From positions 1-7,307 of the forward strand of contig JAHHRQ010000083.1 in NCBI GenBank assembly GCA_020025715.1: 7,307 bases of DNA, written 5' to 3'. Positions within the stretch are counted from its first letter, which is position 1. The number at the start of each line of letters is the position of its first letter. The notes under the pieces were generated by a model. That model was not told the origin of the DNA and ran no database searches. It worked only from the letters and a program-made list of their open reading frames with translations. A program made the translations under genes and the position numbers. The DNA is from Oscillospiraceae bacterium. Lineage in GTDB: Bacteria > Bacillota > Clostridia > Oscillospirales > Oscillospiraceae. Shown piece by piece: positions 1 to 6,121 of the stretch.

Positions 1-985
1 AAAATGAGGCAGGATTGGTTTTAAACCAGTGTTCCATGCGATATTCTGCACTCATCTGATCTCTTTGAAGAGCGATATACTGCCCGTATCGGGGCTCTTT
101 TGCGCTCTCGCCGCTTTCATCAAGATACTTTTCGTATTTTTCACGGAAAGGCTCGTTTACATTCTTTTCGTAATCCAGTTCCTCTTCTGACGGGAAACCC
201 TCACCCTGGTAGGTTCCCAGAAGCATGGGGTTTCCGGAACCGTAGCTGACGGGAATAAACGCACCGAACTGAATATAATTTCGTATCGTCCACGGCACAA
301 AGAAGCAGAGCGCGGCAAGAATAAAGGCACCGCAGCGCTTTAAAAGCAGCTTTTTATCCTCTTGCCTCTTTATAATAAGCAGGTAGATAAGAGTTACCGG
401 CGCAAGGCTGAGAATGTTCGCCCTGAACATAAGCGCCGCCATAAAGGAAAGGGTGAAAAAGACAAAGTACCGTTTTTCATCACTCTGCCCCATTTTAAGC
501 CCTGCATAAATGCAGCAGACGAATAACAGGGAATAGGGAGTTTCGGTTAAAATTATGTTGTCGCTCCATGCAAAGTTAGGCAGAAGATAGCACAGGGCGG
601 CGAACAGTCCCCATATACCGGGTAGAAAAATCCGAACCGTTTTATATGCCATGCAAGCGGTGGCACAGCCCATTACCATCCACAGAATTTTAAGGGCGGT
701 GAGAAGCCCCTGCCCGCTGCCGAATATAAAGGACATAAGGCCGATTAAAACCGGCATGCCCGGCATTATCATGGCTGTGGGATAAGCTTCATGAATGGAA
801 ATCACGCCGCTTTCGGCAAAGCGCAACCCGCTTTCTATGTATGATACATCATCACTTCCCAGAACACTGTCTGCGCCAAGCTGGAAAAATGCAATCATGC
901 GTTCTGCAAAAATAAGCAGAAGTATGGCAAAAAGGATGTATGAATATACATCCTTTTTGCATGAAGAAGTGTTTTTCTTAAACAT
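1..985 (-). CDS. GT39/ArnT-like membrane glycosyltransferase, C-terminal part outside window
   Basis: This frame is open from an ATG at 985 to the left edge, giving 328 residues without a stop; the rest of the gene lies outside. It encodes a polytopic membrane protein. The first membrane segment is at about residues 15-37, followed by the acidic pair D45-D46 in GSDDVSY, placed like the catalytic acidic residue in the first extracytoplasmic loop of GT-C enzymes. Other family-like signatures are a Pro/Gly-rich stretch (about 74-82), LTETPYS (146-152) and PWTIRNY (231-237), typical of PMT_2/ArnT-like proteins. Such enzymes usually move a sugar from a polyprenyl-phosphate donor onto a cell-surface acceptor; the donor and acceptor here cannot be told. 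An in-frame stop at 992-994 excludes a longer start. The upstream sequence has only a weak Shine-Dalgarno, and a terminator-like hairpin overlaps codons 9-20, so it may be poorly coupled to argS. The family call is firm; the specific function is unknown. Confidence 0.85.
   Translation of the reverse strand, partial: MFKKNTSSCKKDVYSYILFAILLLIFAERMIAFFQLGADSVLGSDDVSYIESGLRFAESGVISIHEAYPTAMIMPGMPVLIGLMSFIFGSGQGLLTALKILWMVMGCATACMAYKTVRIFLPGIWGLFAALCYLLPNFAWSDNIILTETPYSLLFVCCIYAGLKMGQSDEKRYFVFFTLSFMAALMFRANILSLAPVTLIYLLIIKRQEDKKLLLKRCGAFILAALCFFVPWTIRNYIQFGAFIPVSYGSGNPMLLGTYQGEGFPSEEELDYEKNVNEPFREKYEKYLDESGESAKEPRYGQYIALQRDQMSAEYRMEHWFKTNPASF
927..960 (-). terminator. Hairpin with T-run after argS, inside the glycosyltransferase 5' end
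   Basis: A perfect 15-bp inverted repeat (GCAAAAAGGATGTAT at 927-941 against 946-960) encloses a 4-base loop. Read on the minus strand, the GGATGTAT/ATACATCC core is followed by five T, which is the layout of an intrinsic terminator; it begins about 45 bases after the argS stop. The A-run on the other side makes it symmetric. The stem is AT-rich and the T-run is short, so its strength is uncertain. It also encodes residues 9-20 of the downstream gene, so it could instead be chance or act on translation. Confidence 0.45.
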
Positions 986-1004
986 CTTACTTTATATAGT
1001 AAGC

Positions 1005-2750
1005 TTACATCTTTTCGGGAGCGGAAACGCCGATGATGTTGAGAGCCAGCTCCAGAACCTTTCTTGTGCACTCGCAGAGCATAAGTCTTGCCTCCAGCAG
1101 TCCTTCCTCTGCACCCTTGATGTGGCAGGCGGTGTAGAACTTGTGGAAACGGGATGCAAGCTCGGTTACATACTTGTTTATGCGGCTGGGGTCGTAGTCT
1201 CTTGCGGAGAGGCGGATTTCCTCAGGCAGAGCTGCCAGCTGCTTAATAAGCTCCTTCTCAACGTCGGTGGAGAGGAGGGAGAGATCAACGGAATTGAAGT
1301 CGGGCAGCTTGTGTCCTTCTTCTGCCAGTGCTGCAAGCATGGTGCAGATTCTGGCGTGGGCGTACTGAACATAGTATACGGGGTTTTCACTGTCCTGACG
1401 GATAGCCAGCTCAAGGTCAAACTCAACCGGGCTTTCGGGGCGGGAGTTGAAGAAGTATCTGGCGGCGTCAACGGGAATCTCGTCCAGCAGGTCGGTAAGG
1501 GAAATTGCCTTGCCGGTACGCTTGGACATACGGACTACCTCGCCGTTTCTGGTGAGCTTAACAAGCTGCATTAAAACGATGTCCAGTCTCTCCTCGCCGT
1601 TGAGACCCAGAGCATCAAGAGCGCCTTTAAGTCTTGCAACGTGGCCGTGGTGGTCGGCACCCCATACGTTTATAACCTTGTCAAAGCCGCGCTCCTCAAG
1701 CTTGTTGCGGTGGTAGGCAATATCGGCGGCAAAGTAGGTGTAGAAACCGTTTGCACGGCGGAGAACGTCATCTTTAAGCTCCAGCTTTTCAATATCATCT
1801 TCCTTTTTACCGGAAGCGAGAAGCTTGTCTCTTAAAATTCTGGAGGTGTTAAGCCAGAGAGCGCCGTCCTTCTCGAAGGTGAAGCCCTTTTCGGTGAGAA
1901 GATCGACAGTCTCTTTTACATAGCCGCTCTCGTGGAGAGAGGACTCGAAGAACCATTTGTCGTATTCAATGCCGTAGCGGCGCAGATCGGACTGCATCTT
2001 GGGGATGTTTCTGTCCAGACCGAAGCGGGACATGGCCTCGTGGCGCTCTTCAACGCTCTTTTCCATGTACTCGTCGCCGTAGGTGTCGAAGAACTGTTTT
2101 GCAAGGTCCTTAATATCGTCACCGTGGTAGCCGTCCTCAGGGAACTCAACCTTGTCCTCGCCTAAGATGAGCTGCTGGTATCTGGCGTCAATGGAGCAGG
2201 CAAACTTTTCAATCTGGTTGCCGGCGTCGTTTACGTAGAACTCGCGCCATACGTCGTAGCCGGCTCTGTCCATAATGCTTGCCAGAGCGTCACCCAGTAC
2301 GCCGCCGCGGGCGTTACCCATGTGCATGGGGCCGGTGGGGTTGGCGGAAACAAACTCGACCATAAGCTTTTTGCCCTGACCTACGTTTACTTTGCCGTAA
2401 TCCATGCCTTCGTTATTGACGGCTGCCATAACATCGGCGTACCATTTTTCGGAAAGGCGGAAGTTTATAAAGCCGGGGCCTGCAACCTCAACAGAGGAAA
2501 ACCATGTGCCCTCCAGCTCTGCGTTTTCTGCCAGAGCCTCTGCAATCTTGCGGGGAGCCATGCGGAAAGCCTTTGCACCGGTCATGGCGTGGTTTGCGGC
2601 ATAGTCGCCGTTCTGAGTGTCCTTGGGTATCTCAACTGTACCCTTAAGCTCTGCGCCCTCGGGAAGCTGGCCGTTTTTTGCGGCCTTTGCGTATGCGTTT
2701 AAAAGAATTTCGTTAATCTGAATCTTAGCGTTTTCTATTAAGTTAGCCAT
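1005..2750 (-). CDS. argS: Arginyl-tRNA synthetase (class I)
   Basis: This cytoplasmic enzyme of 581 residues charges tRNA-Arg with arginine using ATP. The N-terminal additional domain (about 1-105) carries the family stretch GDYAAN (48-53) and ends with GPGFINFRL (91-99). The Rossmann catalytic core has the HIGH-type signature HMGN (143-146) after SANPTGP, and the KMSKS-type loop RMSKRTG (407-413). WGADHHGH (363-370) is another conserved core element. The C-terminal DALR anticodon-binding domain starts near 455 (NPVYYVQYAHAR) and ends with the typical ISAPEKM-like tail (VSAPEKM). The length is normal and the gene is intact. Its ATG overlaps the end of the DUF1934 gene by 8 bases, with GGGAG at 2760-2764 nine bases upstream, so the two are cotranscribed and probably translationally coupled. 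A DUF1934 gene directly before argS is also the arrangement (ywiB-argS) in Bacillus subtilis. No T-box leader is visible; expression depends on the murI promoter. Confidence 0.98.
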   Translation of the reverse strand: MANLIENAKIQINEILLNAYAKAAKNGQLPEGAELKGTVEIPKDTQNGDYAANHAMTGAKAFRMAPRKIAEALAENAELEGTWFSSVEVAGPGFINFRLSEKWYADVMAAVNNEGMDYGKVNVGQGKKLMVEFVSANPTGPMHMGNARGGVLGDALASIMDRAGYDVWREFYVNDAGNQIEKFACSIDARYQQLILGEDKVEFPEDGYHGDDIKDLAKQFFDTYGDEYMEKSVEERHEAMSRFGLDRNIPKMQSDLRRYGIEYDKWFFESSLHESGYVKETVDLLTEKGFTFEKDGALWLNTSRILRDKLLASGKKEDDIEKLELKDDVLRRANGFYTYFAADIAYHRNKLEERGFDKVINVWGADHHGHVARLKGALDALGLNGEERLDIVLMQLVKLTRNGEVVRMSKRTGKAISLTDLLDEIPVDAARYFFNSRPESPVEFDLELAIRQDSENPVYYVQYAHARICTMLAALAEEGHKLPDFNSVDLSLLSTDVEKELIKQLAALPEEIRLSARDYDPSRINKYVTELASRFHKFYTACHIKGAEEGLLEARLMLCECTRKVLELALNIIGVSAPEKM

Positions 2751-3183
2751 TTGTCTTTTCTCCCATCTGCCTTACTGTAATATGAAATTTATTTCTGGTA
2801 ACTACGGCGTGCTCCATGTTTACAACATATATAAGCTCCATTTCGCCGCCGTTTTCGTCAAATCTCTGGCTGACCTCTCTTGTATCAATGCCGAGATTTG
2901 CGGTGCCGTAGGGGGTGCTGTACTGGAAGGCGTCCTTTTCGCCGGGGCGGAACACCATTCGGCTCTGAATAAGGCCGTCGCGGTCAAGCACAACCTGATC
3001 GCCGTTTACCATGAGGCTGGTTCTGGTGCCCTCCATGCCGGTAACAGCAGTTTCGGCATAGCTTATACATGCCGTGTCACCGTCCATGAAGTAGTAGCCG
3101 TCGGTGGTAAATTCTATACCGTCCTCATCTTCAAAACCGTAGTTCTGCATACTTTTTATGCTTATAATAACATCTTTCATCAC
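2743..3183 (-). CDS. DUF1934 (YwiB-like) calycin-type protein
   Basis: This 146-residue protein matches the DUF1934/YwiB family, small beta-barrel proteins of lipocalin-like fold whose function is unknown. Family-like features are the strand-rich pattern, GMEGTRTSLMVNGDQV (49-64), a central MVFRPGE, the TPYG signature and a closing NKFHITV strand. There is no signal peptide or membrane segment, so it should be cytoplasmic. I take the GTG at 3183 as start because it sits 8 bases after GGAGG (3192-3196); the ATG immediately following (3180) is 11 bases away and is a possible alternative that removes one residue. The ribosome binding site is inside the last codons of murI, and the gene begins 3 bases after the murI stop. 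The last 8 bases overlap argS. The position between murI and argS suggests a housekeeping role, but no reaction can be named. Confidence 0.9.
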   Translation of the reverse strand: MMKDVIISIKSMQNYGFEDEDGIEFTTDGYYFMDGDTACISYAETAVTGMEGTRTSLMVNGDQVVLDRDGLIQSRMVFRPGEKDAFQYSTPYGTANLGIDTREVSQRFDENGGEMELIYVVNMEHAVVTRNKFHITVRQMGEKTNG

Positions 3184-3186
3184 TTT

Positions 3187-3990
3187 TCACACCTCCATAA
3201 CCGGCACATGCTCAGGGCAGGGAAACTCTGATGTGCCGAGAAATTTTGCAGCAGAGGCCGAGAAGTCCTCAGCACTGCCGCTTGTTAAAAAGCGGAGACT
3301 GCCTCCGCCGCCGGTCAGTGAATTTTTTTCGAGATATGAGGCCATTTCCTTTGCGGCACAGTCTGCCGCGCTTACAAGGATAACATCCTCACCCAGATAT
3401 GCGCTTATAGCCTCGGAAATTATGCCGAAATGGGTGCAGCCCAGAAGAAGAGCCTGAATTTTTCCCTCTTTCATGGGCTTTAAGGCATCCCTTACGGCCG
3501 CTTTCAACTCCTCGTCATCCGGGGAGACATGGCCGCTTTCTATAAGGGGCACAAAGGCGGGGCAGGGAACTGCAATAATCTCTCTGCCGGGGCAGAGAGC
3601 ACCCAGCTGCCTTTGATAAACGCCGCTTTTAATGCTGGCTTCCGTTGCGATAACTCCGACAGCACCGCTGAGAGGCAAATTCCCCATAGCCTTAACAACG
3701 CTTTTTATAACTCCCATGGCGGGCACAGGATAGCTTTCTATAATATCTGCCGTGTTGCTGGAAACCGTGCCGCAGGCGGCAAGAATAGCCTTCACTCCGC
3801 AGGAGGAGAGCAGGTCCATATCCTGCTTTGCAATGCGCCGCAGCTGAGCGGGCGTTTTCGCCCCGTAGGGAACCCGTGCGCTGTCGGCAAAGTATATAAT
3901 ATCCTCATCGGGCAGAAGAGCTCTTAAAGCCTTCACGGCGGTGAGACCTCCGAAACCGGAGTCGAATATTCCCACAGGTCTTTTGTCCAT
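3187..3990 (-). CDS. murI: Glutamate racemase
   Basis: The 267-residue cytoplasmic enzyme interconverts L- and D-glutamate and supplies D-Glu for the peptidoglycan stem peptide. It has the two-domain Asp/Glu racemase layout: the N-terminal IFDSGFGGLT (8-17) with the catalytic-site D10 and S11, PYGAK (41-45), the first catalytic cysteine C73 in AACGTVSSN, CPAFVPLIESG (143-153), and the second cysteine C185 in LLLGCTHF with T186 and H187. The residue after C73 is Gly, where family members generally have Asn, and HFG replaces the common HYP after the second cysteine. Both catalytic cysteines are present, so activity is likely. AGGAG at 3997-4001 lies 6 bases before the ATG. It is the first gene of a minus-strand operon with DUF1934 and argS. 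An Asp/Glu racemase of different preference is the main alternative. Confidence 0.95.
   Translation of the reverse strand: MDKRPVGIFDSGFGGLTAVKALRALLPDEDIIYFADSARVPYGAKTPAQLRRIAKQDMDLLSSCGVKAILAACGTVSSNTADIIESYPVPAMGVIKSVVKAMGNLPLSGAVGVIATEASIKSGVYQRQLGALCPGREIIAVPCPAFVPLIESGHVSPDDEELKAAVRDALKPMKEGKIQALLLGCTHFGIISEAISAYLGEDVILVSAADCAAKEMASYLEKNSLTGGGGSLRFLTSGSAEDFSASAAKFLGTSEFPCPEHVPVMEV
3192..3196 (-). promoter_or_regulatory. Shine-Dalgarno of the DUF1934 gene, inside the murI 3' end
   Basis: The strong GGAGG is formed by the Glu-Val codons that end murI. It favours the GTG start at 3183 (8-base spacing) over the ATG at 3180 (11 bases) and implies that ribosomes finishing murI can reinitiate on the next gene. 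Confidence 0.8.
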
Positions 3991-4019
3991 TAAGATCTCC
4001 TAAACAAAAAGAAAAAATA

Positions 4020-4066
4020 ATTATACGCTGACATCTTAATATAACTCATTTTCCCTGCTAACACAA
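4020..4066 (-). promoter_or_regulatory. Probable promoter of the murI-DUF1934-argS operon
   Basis: On the minus strand TTGTGT (4066-4061) is separated by 17 bases from TATATT (4044-4039), a fair sigma-A match that would start RNA near 4032. A second, perfect TATAAT lies at 4025-4020 but lacks a good -35 element (TGAGTT at 17-base spacing). Either or both may be used; the leader before murI would be 25-45 bases. Confidence 0.55.
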
Positions 4067-4129
4067 GGATAATTTCCTGTATGAGTTAAAATTTGTATTC
4101 TTTGAATAGTGGAATTGGGCTTGGCAATC

Positions 4130-4138
4130 TGCTATAAT
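4130..4138 (+). promoter_or_regulatory. Extended -10 promoter for the unknown gene and greA
   Basis: TGCTATAAT fits the extended -10 form (TGN followed by TATAAT). No good -35 stands at 16-18 bases; TTGAAT at 4102-4107 is 25 bases away. Transcription would start near 4145, giving a short leader of about 26 bases before the ATG at 4171. It fires away from the murI promoter, so 3991-4170 is a divergent control region. Confidence 0.65.
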
Positions 4139-4170
4139 AGAATGTGAAGAAGCTCAAAGGAGGCGGTATT

Positions 4171-4578
4171 ATGAATATTGAACTTACGGATAAGGAATTC
4201 AGGCGGCTTCTTGATCTGGTATATATAGGAAACTGGATACTAAATTCCACAAGGGGCAGCGACCGCTTTGAGGATTACGACGATATACAGGAGAAGCTTT
4301 TTTCTCTCTCCCCGTCCCGTGGTATGAGCTCACTGGTGCGCTACTCCATGGGGCACATCCTGCCCTCCAAGGCTTATGAGGAGGGCGGCATACACGAGGC
4401 CATTGCGGATTATGAGGACGCGGTCTTTTTCAACATCCTTGCCGAGGAACTTGCACGGCGGGATCTGGGACTGGAAGACTCTGACCCGGAGGACTTTACC
4501 GAGCTTGCCGAGCGGATGGATGATTATCTGGACGAATTCGAGAAAAACGGTCTTAACTCCATAAATATTGATATGTAA
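4171..4578 (+). CDS. Uncharacterised acidic helical protein upstream of greA
   Basis: This intact frame encodes 135 residues that I cannot assign to a named function. The ATG at 4171 is chosen because AAAGGAGG (4156-4163) lies 7 bases upstream; a GTG at 4144 extends the frame but falls at the predicted transcription start. The protein begins MNIELTDKEFRRLLDLVYIG, has no signal peptide or membrane segment, and looks mainly alpha-helical. It is strongly acidic, especially in two places: FEDYDDIQEK (residues 33-42) and the C-terminal half, where a run rich in Asp and Glu (about 98-124) ends in a likely amphipathic helix. No cysteines or clear catalytic motif are visible. It is the first gene after an extended -10 promoter and is followed 15 bases later by the greA-type gene, so the two are very probably cotranscribed. 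A role tied to transcription or stress is only a guess from that pairing. Confidence 0.85.
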   Translation: MNIELTDKEFRRLLDLVYIGNWILNSTRGSDRFEDYDDIQEKLFSLSPSRGMSSLVRYSMGHILPSKAYEEGGIHEAIADYEDAVFFNILAEELARRDLGLEDSDPEDFTELAERMDDYLDEFEKNGLNSINIDM

Positions 4579-4593
4579 TGAAAGGCAGAAATT

Positions 4594-5097
4594 ATGCACG
4601 ACGAACTGACAAAAGAAGACATTAAAAAGATGCGCGAGGAGCTGGAATACCGGAGAATCGAGCTTATGCCCGATCTGATGGCAGAGGTTAAGAGAACCAG
4701 AGAATTCGGCGACCTGAGCGAAAATGATGAATATAAAACCGCAAAGCGTGAGCTTAACCACAATAAGGGCCGCATCCGTTATCTGGAGGGCATGATAAAG
4801 ACTGCCCATGTAATTTCCGATAAATCCGGCGAGGACGAAGTGGGCCTTTTCGATAAGGTTGAAATCTATATGCCGGAGGATGACGAGACTGATATTATAC
4901 AGGTTGTTACCACCGTGCGCTGCGACCCCAGAAAGGGCCTTATAAGCAAGGAATCCCCCTTCGGAAAGCAGGTTCTGGGCAAAAAAGTGGGCGACCGCTT
5001 TACCGTCCATGTAAACGACAGTTACAGCTATGAGGCGGAAATCCGCTCCATAGAAAAGACCAAGGATGACGGCAGCGCACCCCTTATGCGCTTTTAA
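4594..5097 (+). CDS. greA: GreA/GreB-family transcript cleavage factor
   Basis: The 167-residue protein belongs to the Gre family, which enters the RNA polymerase secondary channel and stimulates cleavage of backtracked RNA. The N-terminal antiparallel coiled coil (about 1-75) carries the tip motif EFGDLSENDEY (37-47); D40 and E43 match the acidic residues that coordinate the catalytic magnesium. Helix two ends in YLEGMIKTAHVI (63-74), the usual hinge. The C-terminal FKBP-like domain (about 82-155) contains ISKESPFGKQVLGKKVGD (117-134), the family's ISxxSPxGxxLLGKKxGD signature. It is slightly longer than the typical 157-160 residues owing to a short charged tail. The central region is more divergent than in textbook GreA, so a second Gre paralogue elsewhere in the genome is possible. 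A partial ribosome binding site, AAAGG (4581-4585), is 8 bases from the ATG. A terminator follows directly, making it the last gene of the two-gene unit. Confidence 0.9.
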   Translation: MHDELTKEDIKKMREELEYRRIELMPDLMAEVKRTREFGDLSENDEYKTAKRELNHNKGRIRYLEGMIKTAHVISDKSGEDEVGLFDKVEIYMPEDDETDIIQVVTTVRCDPRKGLISKESPFGKQVLGKKVGDRFTVHVNDSYSYEAEIRSIEKTKDDGSAPLMRF

Positions 5098-5101
5098 TTT
5101 C

Positions 5102-5148
5102 AAGGCTTATACCCGGCGGGAAACACGGCGCCGAGTATAAGCTTTTTT
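5102..5148 (+). terminator. Intrinsic terminator after greA
   Basis: GCTTATAC (5105-5112) pairs with GTATAAGC (5135-5142); after one C-A mismatch a second 5-bp GC block (5114-5118 with 5129-5133) extends the stem toward a 10-base loop. Six T follow at 5143-5148, and A residues before the stem can pair with them. It begins 4 bases after the greA stop and separates this unit from the rpsF operon. Confidence 0.88.
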
Positions 5149-5174
5149 ACTTTTTGAAAAATCCCATAAAACCC

Positions 5175-5202
5175 TTGACAATACAGAAAAAAACGTTATA
5201 AT
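5175..5202 (+). promoter_or_regulatory. Sigma-A promoter of the rpsF-ssb-rpsR operon
   Basis: A perfect TTGACA (5175-5180) and a perfect TATAAT (5197-5202) are separated by 16 bases. The start would be near G5209, giving a leader of about 73 bases. It is the best promoter match in the window, as expected for ribosomal protein genes. Confidence 0.9.
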
Positions 5203-5208
5203 AATAAA

Positions 5209-5281
5209 GCTTATCTAATGATAAAGCCCCTTGCTCCCGGATATGCCGGGGGCCACAAGACCAAAAGGAGGTGCACAAGTA
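5209..5281 (+). promoter_or_regulatory. Structured rpsF leader, candidate S6:S18-binding autoregulatory RNA
   Basis: The leader holds two stem-loops. The first starts at the predicted transcript end: GCTTATC (5209-5215) with GATAAAGC (5220-5227), one bulged A. In the second, CUUG (5230-5233) pairs with CAAG (5256-5259) and encloses CUCCCGG (5234-5240) paired with CCGGGGG (5246-5252), leaving CCA (5253-5255) on the 3' side; another register using CCC upstream would leave a 5' bulge. It contains CCG twice. A CCG trinucleotide in a bulge between a stem and a hairpin is the published hallmark of the S6:S18 complex-binding motif found before rpsF in many bacteria. The match is inferred by eye. The rpsF Shine-Dalgarno (AAAGGAGGT, 5264-5272) lies just after the hairpin. 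Confidence 0.55.
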
Positions 5282-5578
5282 ATGGCAAAAGCAACCGAAA
5301 AGTACGAGGTAATGTACATCATCAACCCTAACTTCACCGAAGAGCAGACCGCTGCTGTGGTTGAGAAGTTCAAGAACCTTGTTGAGGAGAACGCCACTCT
5401 TGATGAGCTGGAGGAAATGGGCAAGCGCAAGCTGGCTTATGAAATCAACTACATCAGCGAGGGCTACTATGTTCTCATGAAGTTCACCAGCGCTCCCGAG
5501 TTCCCCGCAGAGCTGGACCGTATCCTCGGTATCACCGACGGTATTCTCCGCCGCCTGATTACCCTGCGTGCTGAATAA
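5282..5578 (+). CDS. rpsF: 30S ribosomal protein S6
   Basis: The 98-residue protein is S6, which forms a heterodimer with S18 and binds the platform of the 30S subunit through 16S rRNA. Family features include KYEVMYIINPNFTEEQ (7-22) in the first beta strand and helix, then the KRKLAYEINYISEGYYVLMKF core, and a C-terminal helix ending RRLITLRAE. The length is normal for a Firmicute S6. The ATG at 5282 has AAAGGAGGT 9 bases upstream; an in-frame TTG at 5231 would add 17 residues but sits in the leader hairpin without a ribosome binding site. Codon choice leans to AAC, TTC and ATC, in line with high expression. It is the first gene of the unit and is followed 12 bases later by ssb. Excess S6:S18 may repress the operon through the leader. 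Confidence 0.97.
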   Translation: MAKATEKYEVMYIINPNFTEEQTAAVVEKFKNLVEENATLDELEEMGKRKLAYEINYISEGYYVLMKFTSAPEFPAELDRILGITDGILRRLITLRAE

Positions 5579-5590
5579 GGAGGCATTATA

Positions 5591-6097
5591 GTGTTAAATC
5601 ACATTGTTATTATGGGCCGTCTGACCCGTGATCCGGAACTCAGATACACCCAGTCCCAGACCCCTGTTGCTTCTTTCACTCTCGCTGTTGATCGTGATTA
5701 CAGCGGCCGTGACGGCGGCGACAGACAGACCGATTTTATCGACTGTGTGGCATGGCGCCAGTCTGCCGAGTTTGTGAGCAAGTATTTCCACAAGGGCAGC
5801 ATGGCAGTTGTTTCCGGCCGGCTTCAGCTCCGCGACTGGACTGACCGCGAAGGCGGTAAGCGCCGCAGCGCAGAAGTAGTTGCTGATAACATTTACTTCG
5901 GAGAGAGCCGCAGGGACAGCGAAAATCACAGCTTCAGCCGTGATAGTTATAACGACAATCGTGACAGCTATAACAGCAATTCCGGCAGCTACAACAGAAA
6001 TTCCAACAGCGGCTACAATGACAGCCGCAATGCGGTAAGCCCCGCACCCAACAGCTTCAGCGAGCTGGATGACGGTGACGGCGAGCTTCCGTTCTAA
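5591..6097 (+). CDS. ssb: Single-stranded DNA-binding protein
   Basis: The 168-residue protein binds ssDNA as a tetramer and recruits replication and repair partners. The OB-fold spans about 1-107, with LNHIVIMGRLTRDPELRYT at the start, the aromatic DNA-contact region FIDCVAWRQSAEF (49-61, W55 in the place of the well-known SSB tryptophan) and VVSGRLQLRDW (73-83). A disordered linker (108-158), rich in Ser, Asn, Tyr and Arg, follows; it has tyrosines at Y120, Y127, Y134 and Y142, spaced 7, 7 and 8 residues. The acidic tip ends DDGDGELPF, a variant of the DDDIPF partner-docking tail, with the terminal Pro-Phe kept. The start is a GTG with AAGGAGG (5577-5583) 7 bases upstream and overlapping the rpsF stop. 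It lies between rpsF and rpsR, the usual place in Firmicutes, which links its supply to ribosome genes. Confidence 0.97.
   Translation: MLNHIVIMGRLTRDPELRYTQSQTPVASFTLAVDRDYSGRDGGDRQTDFIDCVAWRQSAEFVSKYFHKGSMAVVSGRLQLRDWTDREGGKRRSAEVVADNIYFGESRRDSENHSFSRDSYNDNRDSYNSNSGSYNRNSNSGYNDSRNAVSPAPNSFSELDDGDGELPF
5942..6031 (+). repeat. Degenerate Tyr-Asn repeats in the SSB linker
   Basis: Codons 118-147 of ssb encode four imperfect units centred on SYN or GYN (residues 119-121, 126-128, 133-135, 141-143), separated by Asp, Asn, Ser, Gly and Arg. At DNA level the units share a TA(T/C)AA(C/T) core but differ at many third positions, so the repeat is old or kept by selection on the protein, not a recent duplication. 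Confidence 0.7.
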
Positions 6098-6121
6098 ATA
6101 TTTTGATAGGAGGATACAGCT

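Noticed and set aside
986..1003. Inverted repeat CTTACT/AGTAAG between argS and the glycosyltransferase
   Set aside because: Six AT-rich base pairs are expected by chance; no other support for an operator.
795..1574. Long plus-strand open frame (259 codons) opposite argS and the glycosyltransferase
   Set aside because: It lies antisense to two confidently identified genes, has no ribosome binding site, and its Cys/Val/Leu-rich translation shows no domain; it follows from the codon pattern of argS.
2782..3231. Plus-strand open frame of 149 codons opposite the DUF1934 gene
   Set aside because: Antisense shadow of a family-matched gene with a strong ribosome binding site on the minus strand.
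4144..4170. GTG at 4144 as an earlier start of the unknown gene
   Set aside because: It falls at the predicted transcription start and the extra codons contain the Shine-Dalgarno for the ATG at 4171.
4330..5103. Minus-strand open frame of 257 codons opposite the unknown gene and greA
   Set aside because: It is antisense to greA, whose motifs are clear, and no start signal or recognisable domain supports it.
5231..5281. TTG at 5231 as an N-terminal extension of rpsF
   Set aside because: It sits inside the leader hairpin without a ribosome binding site, and S6 proteins start at the MAKATEKYEV position.
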